A DNA stretch of 64,000 bases from Dokdonella fugitiva (GTDB lineage Bacteria; Pseudomonadota; Gammaproteobacteria; Xanthomonadales; Rhodanobacteraceae), in NCBI RefSeq assembly GCF_014138265.1, contig NZ_JACGXL010000001.1, positions 1-64,000 on the forward strand, read 5' to 3'. Positions 1-7,312 of the stretch are shown here, piece by piece. The notes under the pieces are model-generated. The model worked only from the letters and a program-made list of their open reading frames with translations. It searched no databases and was not told the origin of the DNA. The first letter of the stretch is position 1, and each line of letters begins with the position of its first letter. Both the position numbers and the translations under genes were made by a program.

Positions 1-63
1 TCGGATCCGACCGACGGCAGCTGGTCCACGATGGACAACTTCCTCGTCGGCACCGCCAACTGA
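1..63 (+). CDS. C-terminal end of an unknown protein
   Basis: Reading frame 1 is open from the window edge to a TGA at 61-63 and encodes 20 residues ending in DNFLVGTAN. A strong terminator follows 22 bases later, which supports this being the true end of a plus-strand gene. The fragment is too short to assign to a family. Confidence 0.6.
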   Translation, partial: SDPTDGSWSTMDNFLVGTAN

Positions 64-85
64 TCCCGATCCTGGGATGAAACGC

Positions 86-117
86 AGAGGCCTCCCTTCG
101 GGGAGGCCTCTTTTTTT
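86..117 (+). terminator. Rho-independent terminator with UUCG tetraloop
   Basis: Perfect 10-11 bp stem: arm 87-96, loop TTCG at 97-100, arm 101-110, followed by seven T at 111-117. The C(UUCG)G loop is the exceptionally stable tetraloop. It ends the gene that stops at 63. It lies before the end of the minus-strand gene at 142; a T run on only one side favours plus-strand termination. Confidence 0.92.
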
Positions 118-141
118 ACCCGAAACGGCGGCCCCCGCGTT

Positions 142-1047
142 TCAGCGCGCGGCCTCGATGCGTTCGAGCAGGCGCAGGTTCAGCGCGTGCTGCTGCGCCT
201 GCCACGCGGCGAGCTGCGCAGGGTCGATCTCCGGTTGCTCGTCGAGCGCGCTGAGCTTGCGTTTCCACCACGTCGCATAGCGGTAGGCGGAGACGTCGCC
301 GGTGACGTCGCTGCCGACCAGGCGGCCGCGCAAGGCGTCGATCGCGGCGAACAGGTCGGTGTCGAGCAGGCGACCCTGGTCCCAGTTCGTGCGCGCGATC
401 GCGGGATCGAGCACGTCCTTGTCGATCGAGAGGTAGACCGCGTGTTTCGCCCCGCATTGCTCCTCGACGAAACGGTCGAGCAGGGCCGCGCGCGTGTCGA
501 ACGCGCGGAACGCGTGGGCGAGGCCGATGCGCGCAGCCCAGCGCGTGTCGACGCCGATCGTCCAGTAGCTGAGCTTGCGCCGGTGCAGCGGCGCGAGGTA
601 GTTCTCCCATGCGTGCGTGCGCGATACGTCCGCCGAGCCGATGCCGAGCACGTGCACGTGGCCGACGTGCGGCAGCAGCGCGACCTTGCGCACCCACGAG
701 CCGCAGTGCACGCCGAACGGGAAGCGCATGTTGTCCGGGTGGTTGTCGAACACGACGACGTCGAACGGGCCGCGCGTCGCGCGCCGTTCGATCAATGGCC
801 AGCTCAGGTGGTGGTAGTCGCCGCTGCCGAGGAAGACCGTGCCGTGATCGCGCGGCAGGCGCGCGTCGAGCTCCGTGGCGAGCGCGCGCAGCGCGCGCAG
901 CGAGCAGCCGAAGCGGATCGCCTCCTGCCGGTCGGCGAGGTCGAGCACGGTCGCGCCGGGCAGGGCGCCGACCGAGCGGTCGAAATCAAGGACGACCGGC
1001 GCGGCCAAGCGCGGCTCCTTCGTCGGCTTTGGCGTCGGCCCAGGCAC
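142..1047 (-). CDS. arginase/ureohydrolase-like metallohydrolase
   Basis: 301 residues. The ureohydrolase (arginase/agmatinase) motifs appear in order: GSGDYHH at 74-80 (counterpart of GGDHS), DNHPDN at 101-106 (counterpart of DAHxD) and SIDKDVLDP at 207-215 (counterpart of SxDxDxxDP). All six usual metal-ligand positions can therefore be filled, so a two-metal hydrolase is expected. The sequence around the motifs is unlike arginases or agmatinases I know, so the substrate is unknown. The ATG lies 62 bases inside the upstream acyltransferase gene and no other in-frame start precedes the conserved core, so the long overlap seems real. It is the last gene of a three-gene minus-strand operon. 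Confidence 0.75.
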   Translation of the reverse strand: MPGPTPKPTKEPRLAAPVVLDFDRSVGALPGATVLDLADRQEAIRFGCSLRALRALATELDARLPRDHGTVFLGSGDYHHLSWPLIERRATRGPFDVVVFDNHPDNMRFPFGVHCGSWVRKVALLPHVGHVHVLGIGSADVSRTHAWENYLAPLHRRKLSYWTIGVDTRWAARIGLAHAFRAFDTRAALLDRFVEEQCGAKHAVYLSIDKDVLDPAIARTNWDQGRLLDTDLFAAIDALRGRLVGSDVTGDVSAYRYATWWKRKLSALDEQPEIDPAQLAAWQAQQHALNLRLLERIEAAR

Positions 1048-2107
1048 GGTCGCTCTCGAAACGCGACGCGACCCGGCGCAGCACCGCGCGCAATACGCGG
1101 CTGCGCGGGCGTACCGCGTGCCGCGTGAACGTGAAGCGCGCGCCGAGGTAGGCCTTGATCTCCGGATCGGTCCAGCCGGCGACGTAGCAGCACAGGTCGC
1201 GGCGGCGTGCGTAGTCGAGGTTGTGCATCCAGCTCACGAAGTAGAGGTTGTGCTCGCGCGCGGCGGGATAGGAGAAGCCGACGTACTTGTCGACGAGCGC
1301 CTCGCCGACCTGGAAGCAGAGGTTCCAGCCGATCATGCGCCCGGCGTGGCGATAGGCGAACAGGATGCCGCCGCTGCCGGCATCCTGCAGCAATGCATCG
1401 AAGAACGCGCGGCTGAGCCGGTCGAAATGGATCTCGCTCTGCGCGTACACCTCGAGGTAGAGCGCGTAGCAGGCTTCGCGCAGCGGCGCGTCGGCGAACG
1501 CGGGGCCGGTCGGGATCTCCTCGATCTCGAGCGCGGCGCGCGCGCGCAGCTTGCGCCGGATGTCCTTGCGCCGCGATGGCGACAGGCGCCCGAGATAGTC
1601 GTCGGCGGATTCGAAGTCGATCGGCACCCAGGCCAGTGCCTGACCTTCGAGCAGCACGAAACCGGCATGCTCGCACGCCTCGGCGATCGCGCGTGCCTGC
1701 GCGTTGCTCGCCTGGTCGAGCAGCGGCGATTCCTGCGGAATGTCCTTGACGATGAGGAACGGCTGTCGTGCCGCGGGCTCGGCGAGCCATTCGTCGACGA
1801 GTGCCGTCGCATCCGCCCCGCACGGGAACAGCGCGTATTCCGACACGGTGGTGCCGACGAAGCACGTTCGCGGTCGCAGCAGGCGGCCCCACCAGCGGTA
1901 CAGCGGCAATGCGGACACGCGCCTGCGCAACTCGTCGTCGGCCGTGGTCAGGAGGTCGAACGGCGCGACGAACGCGGGCGTGCCCGAGCGCGTCGCAAGC
2001 GCGGTGAATCCGTCGGGCGGGTGCGCGAGGAAGTGGCCGACCAGCGCGGGTGGTTCGAGCAGGTTGCGGAATTCCGCGGCCGGCGTGCCCGTTGCCGTCG
2101 CCATCAC
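986..2107 (-). CDS. FemAB/BioF2-like (GNAT-fold) acyltransferase
   Basis: 373 residues, soluble. A central segment around residue 190 (DYLGRLSPSRRKDIRRKLR) followed by a conserved Tyr-rich acceptor region (AYRHAGRMIGWNLCF, then a DKYVGF-like strand) resembles the FemAB-like/BioF2-like N-acyltransferases (Acetyltransf_6 type). Such proteins move acyl or aminoacyl groups to amines; the substrate here is unknown. Start choice: GTG at 2107 overlaps the upstream stop by four bases (GTGA), and an adjacent in-frame ATG sits at 2104. Either gives translational coupling to the hydrolase upstream. Its 3' end overlaps the arginase-like gene by 62 bases. Confidence 0.72.
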   Translation of the reverse strand: MMATATGTPAAEFRNLLEPPALVGHFLAHPPDGFTALATRSGTPAFVAPFDLLTTADDELRRRVSALPLYRWWGRLLRPRTCFVGTTVSEYALFPCGADATALVDEWLAEPAARQPFLIVKDIPQESPLLDQASNAQARAIAEACEHAGFVLLEGQALAWVPIDFESADDYLGRLSPSRRKDIRRKLRARAALEIEEIPTGPAFADAPLREACYALYLEVYAQSEIHFDRLSRAFFDALLQDAGSGGILFAYRHAGRMIGWNLCFQVGEALVDKYVGFSYPAAREHNLYFVSWMHNLDYARRRDLCCYVAGWTDPEIKAYLGARFTFTRHAVRPRSRVLRAVLRRVASRFESDRAWADAKADEGAALGRAGRP

Positions 2108-2964
2108 TCGGTCGCGGTCGCGAGGCGCGCGCCCTGCGGCGGCTCAAGCGCGCGCTGTTCGGCGATGCGCCGGAAGAATGCCGCCGAGCGTTCGATCAGC
2201 TTGCCGCGTTCCTGGTCGACCGTGACCATGTGGTAGCTGTCACCGAGCAGCAGCGTTTCCACCGGTGCGCCGACGCCGCGCTCGATCGCGCGCACGTTGC
2301 GCAACGACGCGACGTCGTCGTCGGAGGAGTGGGCGACGAAGCACGGCGCGCGCACGCGCCCGAGCCGGTGGCGCACGTGGCGCGAGAGGCGCTGGAATTC
2401 GGCGAGCGACGGCCACGGGAAGCCCGCGAGGCCGGCCGCCTGGCTGTCCCCGGCGAGCATCGCGCCGACGACGCGGTTGCGGATGCGTTCGTCCTTGATG
2501 CCGTACGGTTCGACTTCGGCCGAAACCTTGTCGCGCCCGAAACCGAGCGACGTCAGCAACGGCAGCAGGAACGCGAGCCGCCCGATCGGCGGGGTCGCCC
2601 AGCCGTCGTGGAAGAACGTCGTGCCGTACAGGCCGAGGCCATCGACGTCGTGCGGACGATCGATCGCGAGCTTGAGCGCGAGGATCGCGCCCATCGACAG
2701 CCCTGCGACGAACAGGTGGTCGACATCCTCGCGCAGTCGCGCGGCCGCGGCGGTGACGCTCGCATACCAGTCGCGCCAGCTGGTTGCGAGGAGGTCGGCG
2801 GCGTCGCCGCAGTGGCCGGCGAGCTGCATGCCGAGCACGCTGAAACCGGCCCGGTGCAGGCCGTTGCCGACGAAACGCATTTCGGTCGGGGTGCCGGTGA
2901 GCCCGTGGATCAGCAGCACGCCGGAGCGGCCGCCGCGAAGGTGGAATTCGGAAGGCTTGATCAT
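2104..2964 (-). CDS. alpha/beta hydrolase, carboxylesterase-like
   Basis: 286 residues from the ATG at 2964. The longer ORF to 3015 adds a poor Ala/Ser-rich leader, and the family start (MIKPSEF, then the first beta strand) fits 2964. Features are the oxyanion loop LLIHGLTGTP, the nucleophile elbow GLSMG (Ser), an Asp in HSSDDDV and the catalytic His in DSYHMV near the C terminus: a complete Ser-Asp-His triad. Overall it resembles Est30-type carboxylesterases and monoacylglycerol lipases. It is cytosolic, with no signal peptide. First gene of the operon with the acyltransferase and arginase-like genes, which suggests one pathway on an acylated amine or amide substrate; that is inference. Confidence 0.8.
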   Translation of the reverse strand: MIKPSEFHLRGGRSGVLLIHGLTGTPTEMRFVGNGLHRAGFSVLGMQLAGHCGDAADLLATSWRDWYASVTAAAARLREDVDHLFVAGLSMGAILALKLAIDRPHDVDGLGLYGTTFFHDGWATPPIGRLAFLLPLLTSLGFGRDKVSAEVEPYGIKDERIRNRVVGAMLAGDSQAAGLAGFPWPSLAEFQRLSRHVRHRLGRVRAPCFVAHSSDDDVASLRNVRAIERGVGAPVETLLLGDSYHMVTVDQERGKLIERSAAFFRRIAEQRALEPPQGARLATATE

Positions 2965-3103
2965 CTGGCTCGACGAAGGCGCGAGCGCCCGCGGGGCGCC
3001 GATGCGACGAAGCATCGCGCGGGCGTCTTTCGCACGGGTTTCGCCGCCGGCAGTTGGCCTGACCTTTGCTTTGGATCATCCAACGCCGGATTCCGAGCCC
3101 GTC

Positions 3104-3283
3104 ATGAGCCGCATCGCCCACTTCTGCCACACATCGTTCGCGAGCCTGCATGCGCTGTTTCCCTTGCTCGGCGCACTCGTCGCGGCACGTGCGGAAGGTG
3201 ATTGCATCGCCAAGGCGATTCCCGGCCTCGGTGCCTGCACGAGCACGTACTGCAAGCCCGAGCGCCGCGTCGCGTTGCGCTGA
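3104..3283 (+). CDS. small putative secreted protein
   Basis: 59 codons starting MSRIAHFCH. A short hydrophobic stretch (HALFPLLGALVAARA) followed by an A-x-A like cleavage site looks like a Sec signal peptide, leaving a mature part of about 29 residues with three Cys. No convincing Shine-Dalgarno sequence. It lies alone between the minus-strand hydrolase operon and the next small gene. I do not recognise the family; it could be a chance ORF. Confidence 0.35.
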   Translation: MSRIAHFCHTSFASLHALFPLLGALVAARAEGDCIAKAIPGLGACTSTYCKPERRVALR

Positions 3284-3436
3284 GGCGCAGCCGCCCCGAC
3301 GAATGTCAGATTCGCGCGAAGCACGTCAGGTACGGCGTACGCCGCCTTCCGCCATCCCCCATTTGTCGTGCGCGAGTCGCGGCACGAAACTTGCTGAACC
3401 CATTTCGGAACATCCGGCGAGTCTCAGGGGGACTCC

Positions 3437-3598
3437 ATGAGCTACGACATCCTCAAGAGCCTCGGGCTCGACCATCTCGATGCCAGTTCGCCCGATTTCG
3501 TGAAGACGCTCGAGCGCATGCAGCGCGAAGCGTTCCAGAGCCTGCAGAAGGAAGAGCCGCGCCGCGACGGCGATCGGCCGGAGACGATCGTCGGCTGA
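3437..3598 (+). CDS. small soluble hypothetical protein (53 aa)
   Basis: 53 residues starting MSYDILKSLGLDHL, with a good ribosome-binding site (AGGGGG at 3426-3431) six bases before the ATG. The composition is ordinary for a folded or helical protein: a helical middle (DFVKTLERMQREAFQSLQKE) and a charged tail. No membrane segment or signal. It lies 98 bases upstream of maf on the same strand and may be read together with it. Family not recognised. Confidence 0.55.
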   Translation: MSYDILKSLGLDHLDASSPDFVKTLERMQREAFQSLQKEEPRRDGDRPETIVG

Positions 3599-3648
3599 AA
3601 CGCCGTTGCTACGGCCACGCGCGCGGACGCAATCGCCGCCGCACCCGG

Positions 3649-3654
3649 TATAGT
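3649..3654 (+). promoter_or_regulatory. possible -10 element upstream of maf
   Basis: TATAGT at 3649-3654, 42 bases before the maf ATG and within the 98-base gap after the small gene. No good -35 hexamer lies 16-18 bases upstream, so this is only a candidate. Confidence 0.3.
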
Positions 3655-3696
3655 CCGCCCGCGCCGTCGACGACGGCATCGAGCGAACGGACCCGC

Positions 3697-4272
3697 ATGC
3701 CGATCCACCTTTTCCTCGCCTCCCAATCGCCGCGCCGACGCGAGCTGCTGCGGCAGATCGGCCGCGAATTCGACGTGCTCGACGTCGATGTGCCCGAACG
3801 CCGCGAACCGGACGAAACACCCGAGGACTACGTCAGCCGCGTCGCGCGCGAGAAGGCCGGCGCCGGCCTCATGCAGGTCGCCGCCGTGCACGACGCGGTC
3901 GTGATCGGCGCGGATACCGAAGTCGTGCTCGACGACGATGTGTTCGGCAAGCCGGTCGACGCCGCCGATGCAACGGCGATGCTGCGCCGCCTGTCTGGAC
4001 GCAGCCATCGCGTGCTGTCCGTGGTCTGGTGCATCAGCGCGGGCCGCGAGGAGCATGCGCTCAGCGTCTCGACGGTCGAGTTCGCGCCGCTCACGGAGGC
4101 CGACATCGCCGACTACGTCGCGACCGGCGAAGCCTTCGGCAAGGCCGGCGCCTACGGCATCCAGGGCCATGCCGCCGCCTACATCCGCCGCCTCGACGGC
4201 AGCCATTCGGCGGTCATGGGATTGCCGCTGCACGAGACCTCGCTGTTGCTGCGCCGGTTCGAGCGCGCCTGA
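3697..4272 (+). CDS. maf: Maf-family nucleotide pyrophosphatase
   Basis: 191 residues, the usual Maf length. Motifs: the N-terminal loop ASQSPRRRELL at residues 7-17, the catalytic region ADTEVVLDDDVFGKP, the SGRSH motif and the C-terminal block FGKAGAYGIQGHAA. Maf proteins hydrolyse the alpha-beta phosphate bond of non-canonical or canonical dNTP/UTP/CTP and are linked to septation and housecleaning. Maf upstream of rng is a familiar gammaproteobacterial arrangement; here a regulator and a gene fossil on the other strand have come between them. The gene ends nine bases before the convergent fossil. Confidence 0.95.
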   Translation: MPIHLFLASQSPRRRELLRQIGREFDVLDVDVPERREPDETPEDYVSRVAREKAGAGLMQVAAVHDAVVIGADTEVVLDDDVFGKPVDAADATAMLRRLSGRSHRVLSVVWCISAGREEHALSVSTVEFAPLTEADIADYVATGEAFGKAGAYGIQGHAAAYIRRLDGSHSAVMGLPLHETSLLLRRFERA

Positions 4273-4280
4273 GGCGACGC

Positions 4281-4630
4281 TCAGCGACGGCCCGCGACGG
4301 CGCTTTCGGCGATCATCGCCTCGGCCGGGTCGCCATATGCCGTGGCCCAGGCCTGCTCGAGTTCGGGCGTGAACGCATCGCCGAAGTGCTCGTGCAGCGC
4401 CATCAGCAGCGCGGCGCCGACGTCGTCGTCCTCGCGCATGCCGTAGCCGACGTGGCGCCGGCCGACAGCACGCGGCCGGGGGTTTCGCACAAGGTCAGCA
4501 GCAGGTCGAACGCGCGCCGCGACGCCGCGCGTTCGCGCGCGCCGACGAACACGCGACGGCCTTCCGGCTCGATCACGACATCGGCGAAGCAGTATCGGTA
4601 GGAGGCCGCCTGCGGAATCCCTGCGCCCAT
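4281..4630 (-). pseudogene. chimeric fossil: winged-helix regulator start joined to a globin end
   Basis: Two unrelated gene ends meet here. From the ATG at 4630 down to about 4465, the frame encodes the start of an OmpR/CadC-type winged-helix domain (YRYCFADVVIEPEGRR, then RRAFDLLLTLCETPGRVLS), which breaks off before the recognition helix. From about 4467 to 4281, in a different frame, is the C-terminal half of a bacterial globin: GRRHVGYGM with the proximal His, then LHEHFGDAFTPELEQAW, stopping at 4281. Neither product can be complete. The winged-helix part resembles the N terminus of the neighbouring regulator at 4756-7239. It looks like a deletion or recombination scar. Confidence 0.75.
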
Positions 4631-4755
4631 CGGTCGTCGTCGTGGATCGAGTGTGGCCGGTCGCGGCCGGTGTCGTCGGCCGTCCTGCCGACGCGTTCGC
4701 TCATAGCGTAGCGGTCGTGCGCATCGCAGTGCCAGCCTTGGTCGTCGCACGGTGG

Positions 4756-7239
4756 CTACGGCGTCGCGACAGCGAGGTCCGGCACGTCGAACTGCGGCGC
4801 GTGCTGGAGCCGGTCGAGGCGTGCCTGTTCGGTGTCGGCCTCGGTTTCGCGGTGCGTGGCGCGCAACGCGGCGATGCGCAGGGCGATCGCTTGCGGGTGT
4901 TGCTCGAGCCATGGCTTCCACGCTTCTCGCGAAAGCACGTCGTCCGACTGGCCTGCGGCGACCTGCCAGCGGCCGAGCTGGAACAGGCTCGCCAGCGCGG
5001 CGGGGCCGGCCGCGGCGGGCGCCCGGTCGAGCCGTTCCGCGAGGTTCTTGATCGCGCCGGCGGCGTCGCCGTCGACGAAACGCAACTGCGCGTCGACGAG
5101 CGGCAACCACGCGGCCCATGCGCGCGCGTCGTCCCGGGCGATCGCGCGGAACGCGTCGGCGGCGTCGTGTGCGCGCTTCGCGTCGCCACTCGCGGCGGCG
5201 GCATCGACGATGTCGGCGAGCACGGGCGCTAGGCTGCGCGTGATGCCGGCCTCGGCGTAGACCGCGCGTGCCGCGTCGTAGTATCGCAGTGCACCCGCGT
5301 GGTCGCCGCGTCGTGCGGAGCGCTGGCCCAACGCCCAGTCGAGTTCGGCGCGCCAGTACGGGTTGTGCTGGCGTTCTGCCGCGGCGCCGATGCGCCGCGC
5401 AACGCGGTCGATGTCGCCGTCGCGGCCGAACGGCACGAGCACGCCGAGCAATTGCAGGCTCGCGAGCATCTCGAGCTGCACGTCGCCGCGCTGCCGCGCG
5501 AGTGCGAGCGCCTGCTGCAACAGCGTCGCGGCATCGAGCAGGCGGCCCTGGTTAGCCTCCGCCGCGCCGAGGTTCGCGAGCGTGTTGCCTTCGAGCGTCG
5601 CGTCGCCCGCGGCCCGCGCGGCGTCGAGGCCTTCGCGCAGTCGCGCCGCCGCCGCGGCCGCATCGCCGGCACCGTTGTCGACCGCCGCGAGGTTGACGAG
5701 CACGAGCGCTTCGCCGCGCCGGTTGCCGGTCTTGCGCGCGAGCACGAGCGCGCGTTCGAACAGCGCGCGCGCGTGGTCGAAGCGGCCGCGTTCGTCCTCG
5801 ACCGACGCTTGTGCGACGAGCAGGTCGGTGAGCACGTACGGCCGGCTTTCCGACACGTCGGCGAGTGCCGCGTCGAGATGGCGGGCGGCCGCCTCGAGGT
5901 CGCCGCGACGGAACGCGAGCGAGCCGAGCTGGCGCTCGGCCGCGACGAGCAATTCCTCGTCGCCGTGTTCGCGCGCGGCAGCGGCGACTTTCGCGGCGTT
6001 GTCGGCGCTCGCCTGCGCGTCGCCAGCCGCGCCTTGCGCGACCGCGAGGCCGAGGCGCGGCCAGGCGAGCCCGGGATCCTGGTCGAGGCAGATCTCGAAG
6101 TACTTGCGAGCACCCGCGGTGTCGCCGTGCAGTTGCGCGTCGAGGCCGCGCGCATAGGCCTCGGCGAGGAACGCACTGCCGATCCCCGTGTGGCGCACGT
6201 CGGGCAGCGGCGAGAGATCGAGCCAGCGGCGCACCTGCGCGACCGCGTCGACCGCGAGCGGCGCCGGCGCGCTGCCGTGCAGCGTCTCGCTGCGGTCGGC
6301 CGCGCCCGCGGCGACGAGGCGCACGTCGAGTTCGTAAAGCGGGCCGACCCGGCGCAGGCGCGTCGCGACGAGATGGGTCGCGCCGAACGCGGCGCGCAAT
6401 GCGGCGGCGCCGTCGGCATCGAGCGCGCGCGTGGCCCCGTCGTTCGCGAGCACGTCCTTCGCCGCGACCACGTCGACGCGCCCGTCCTCACCGAAAAGGC
6501 CAGCCATGAGGCCCATGAGGCCGTTGCGCGTCCAGGCGAGGCCGTCGTCGCCGCTGCGGTCCTCGATCGGCAGGATCGCAATGCGCGTGCCCGATGCCGC
6601 GACTCCGACGGAGCGTGGCGTCCCGGCACCGCGGTAGGTGAGCACACCGGCGAGCAGGCCGGCGAGCACGAGCACGGCGATCCAGGCGACGAGGTGGCCG
6701 TGCGATCTGCGCGCGGGTGGGGCAGGCGGCGTCGCCTGCGCAGCGGGCGCGGCATCCGTCGGCGCGCCCTCGGGGGACGCGTCGTCGGCGAGTTCGACCA
6801 CCTCGCCGACCCAGCGCAGCCCGCGCCCGTGCACGGTGCGGATCACGCGTTGCGCGTCGCCGTCGTCGCCGAGCGCGCGTCGCGCCTTGCGCAACTGCTG
6901 CGACAGCGCGGCATCGGTGACCGGTCGGTCGCCCCAGAGCACGGTGTTGAGTTCGCGCTTGTCGAGCGCGCGGCCGCGTTCGCGCAGCAGCAGGGCGATG
7001 AGGTCGAACACTTTCGCCTCGACTTCGATCGGCACGCCGTCGCGCCGGATCTCGCGCGCGTCGAGGTCGATCAGGGTGTCGCCGGTTCGGTAACGCAAAC
7101 GTGCAACCAGGAAGCGGGGAGGGCGAGGCCGCGCAAGTCTACATGGACGCGCCGCGCCGCCGGCGGCCGGGCTCGTGCCGCAATCCCGGCCACCGTTGAC
7201 GGCGCGCCGAAAGGTAGCTTTGCAAACATTGCTCGACAT
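4756..7239 (-). CDS. membrane-anchored winged-helix regulator with TolB-like and TPR domains
   Basis: 827 residues from the ATG at 7239. Residues 50-147 are an OmpR/CadC-type winged helix (YRTGDTLIDLDARE to VHGRGLRWVGEV); about 150-180 is a Pro/Ala linker; 183-202 is one membrane span; then a TolB-N/FlgO-like segment (ILPIEDRSGDDGLAW); then tetratricopeptide repeats to the end. This is the CadC-like layout of a DNA-binding domain in the cytoplasm and a sensory TPR domain in the periplasm. The first 45 residues are Arg/Pro-rich and not conserved in character; a TTG at 7098 just before the winged helix is a possible true start. Divergent from rng (73 bases between the starts). Confidence 0.8.
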   Translation of the reverse strand: MSSNVCKATFRRAVNGGRDCGTSPAAGGAARPCRLARPRPPRFLVARLRYRTGDTLIDLDAREIRRDGVPIEVEAKVFDLIALLLRERGRALDKRELNTVLWGDRPVTDAALSQQLRKARRALGDDGDAQRVIRTVHGRGLRWVGEVVELADDASPEGAPTDAAPAAQATPPAPPARRSHGHLVAWIAVLVLAGLLAGVLTYRGAGTPRSVGVAASGTRIAILPIEDRSGDDGLAWTRNGLMGLMAGLFGEDGRVDVVAAKDVLANDGATRALDADGAAALRAAFGATHLVATRLRRVGPLYELDVRLVAAGAADRSETLHGSAPAPLAVDAVAQVRRWLDLSPLPDVRHTGIGSAFLAEAYARGLDAQLHGDTAGARKYFEICLDQDPGLAWPRLGLAVAQGAAGDAQASADNAAKVAAAAREHGDEELLVAAERQLGSLAFRRGDLEAAARHLDAALADVSESRPYVLTDLLVAQASVEDERGRFDHARALFERALVLARKTGNRRGEALVLVNLAAVDNGAGDAAAAAARLREGLDAARAAGDATLEGNTLANLGAAEANQGRLLDAATLLQQALALARQRGDVQLEMLASLQLLGVLVPFGRDGDIDRVARRIGAAAERQHNPYWRAELDWALGQRSARRGDHAGALRYYDAARAVYAEAGITRSLAPVLADIVDAAAASGDAKRAHDAADAFRAIARDDARAWAAWLPLVDAQLRFVDGDAAGAIKNLAERLDRAPAAAGPAALASLFQLGRWQVAAGQSDDVLSREAWKPWLEQHPQAIALRIAALRATHRETEADTEQARLDRLQHAPQFDVPDLAVATP

Positions 7240-7251
7240 GCGACCGGCGCA

Positions 7252-7281
7252 TTCGACAAGAAGGTCGCCGTAAAGCTATAA
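7252..7281 (+). promoter_or_regulatory. candidate sigma70 promoter of rng
   Basis: TTCGAC at 7252-7257 and CTATAA at 7276-7281 with an 18-base spacer, 31 bases before the rng ATG. The local AT-rich patch in otherwise GC-rich DNA supports it. It also overlaps the start region of the divergent regulator gene. Confidence 0.4.
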
Positions 7282-7312
7282 GTCGCTTCAATTTCCCCCT
7301 CCAAGTCCTTAC

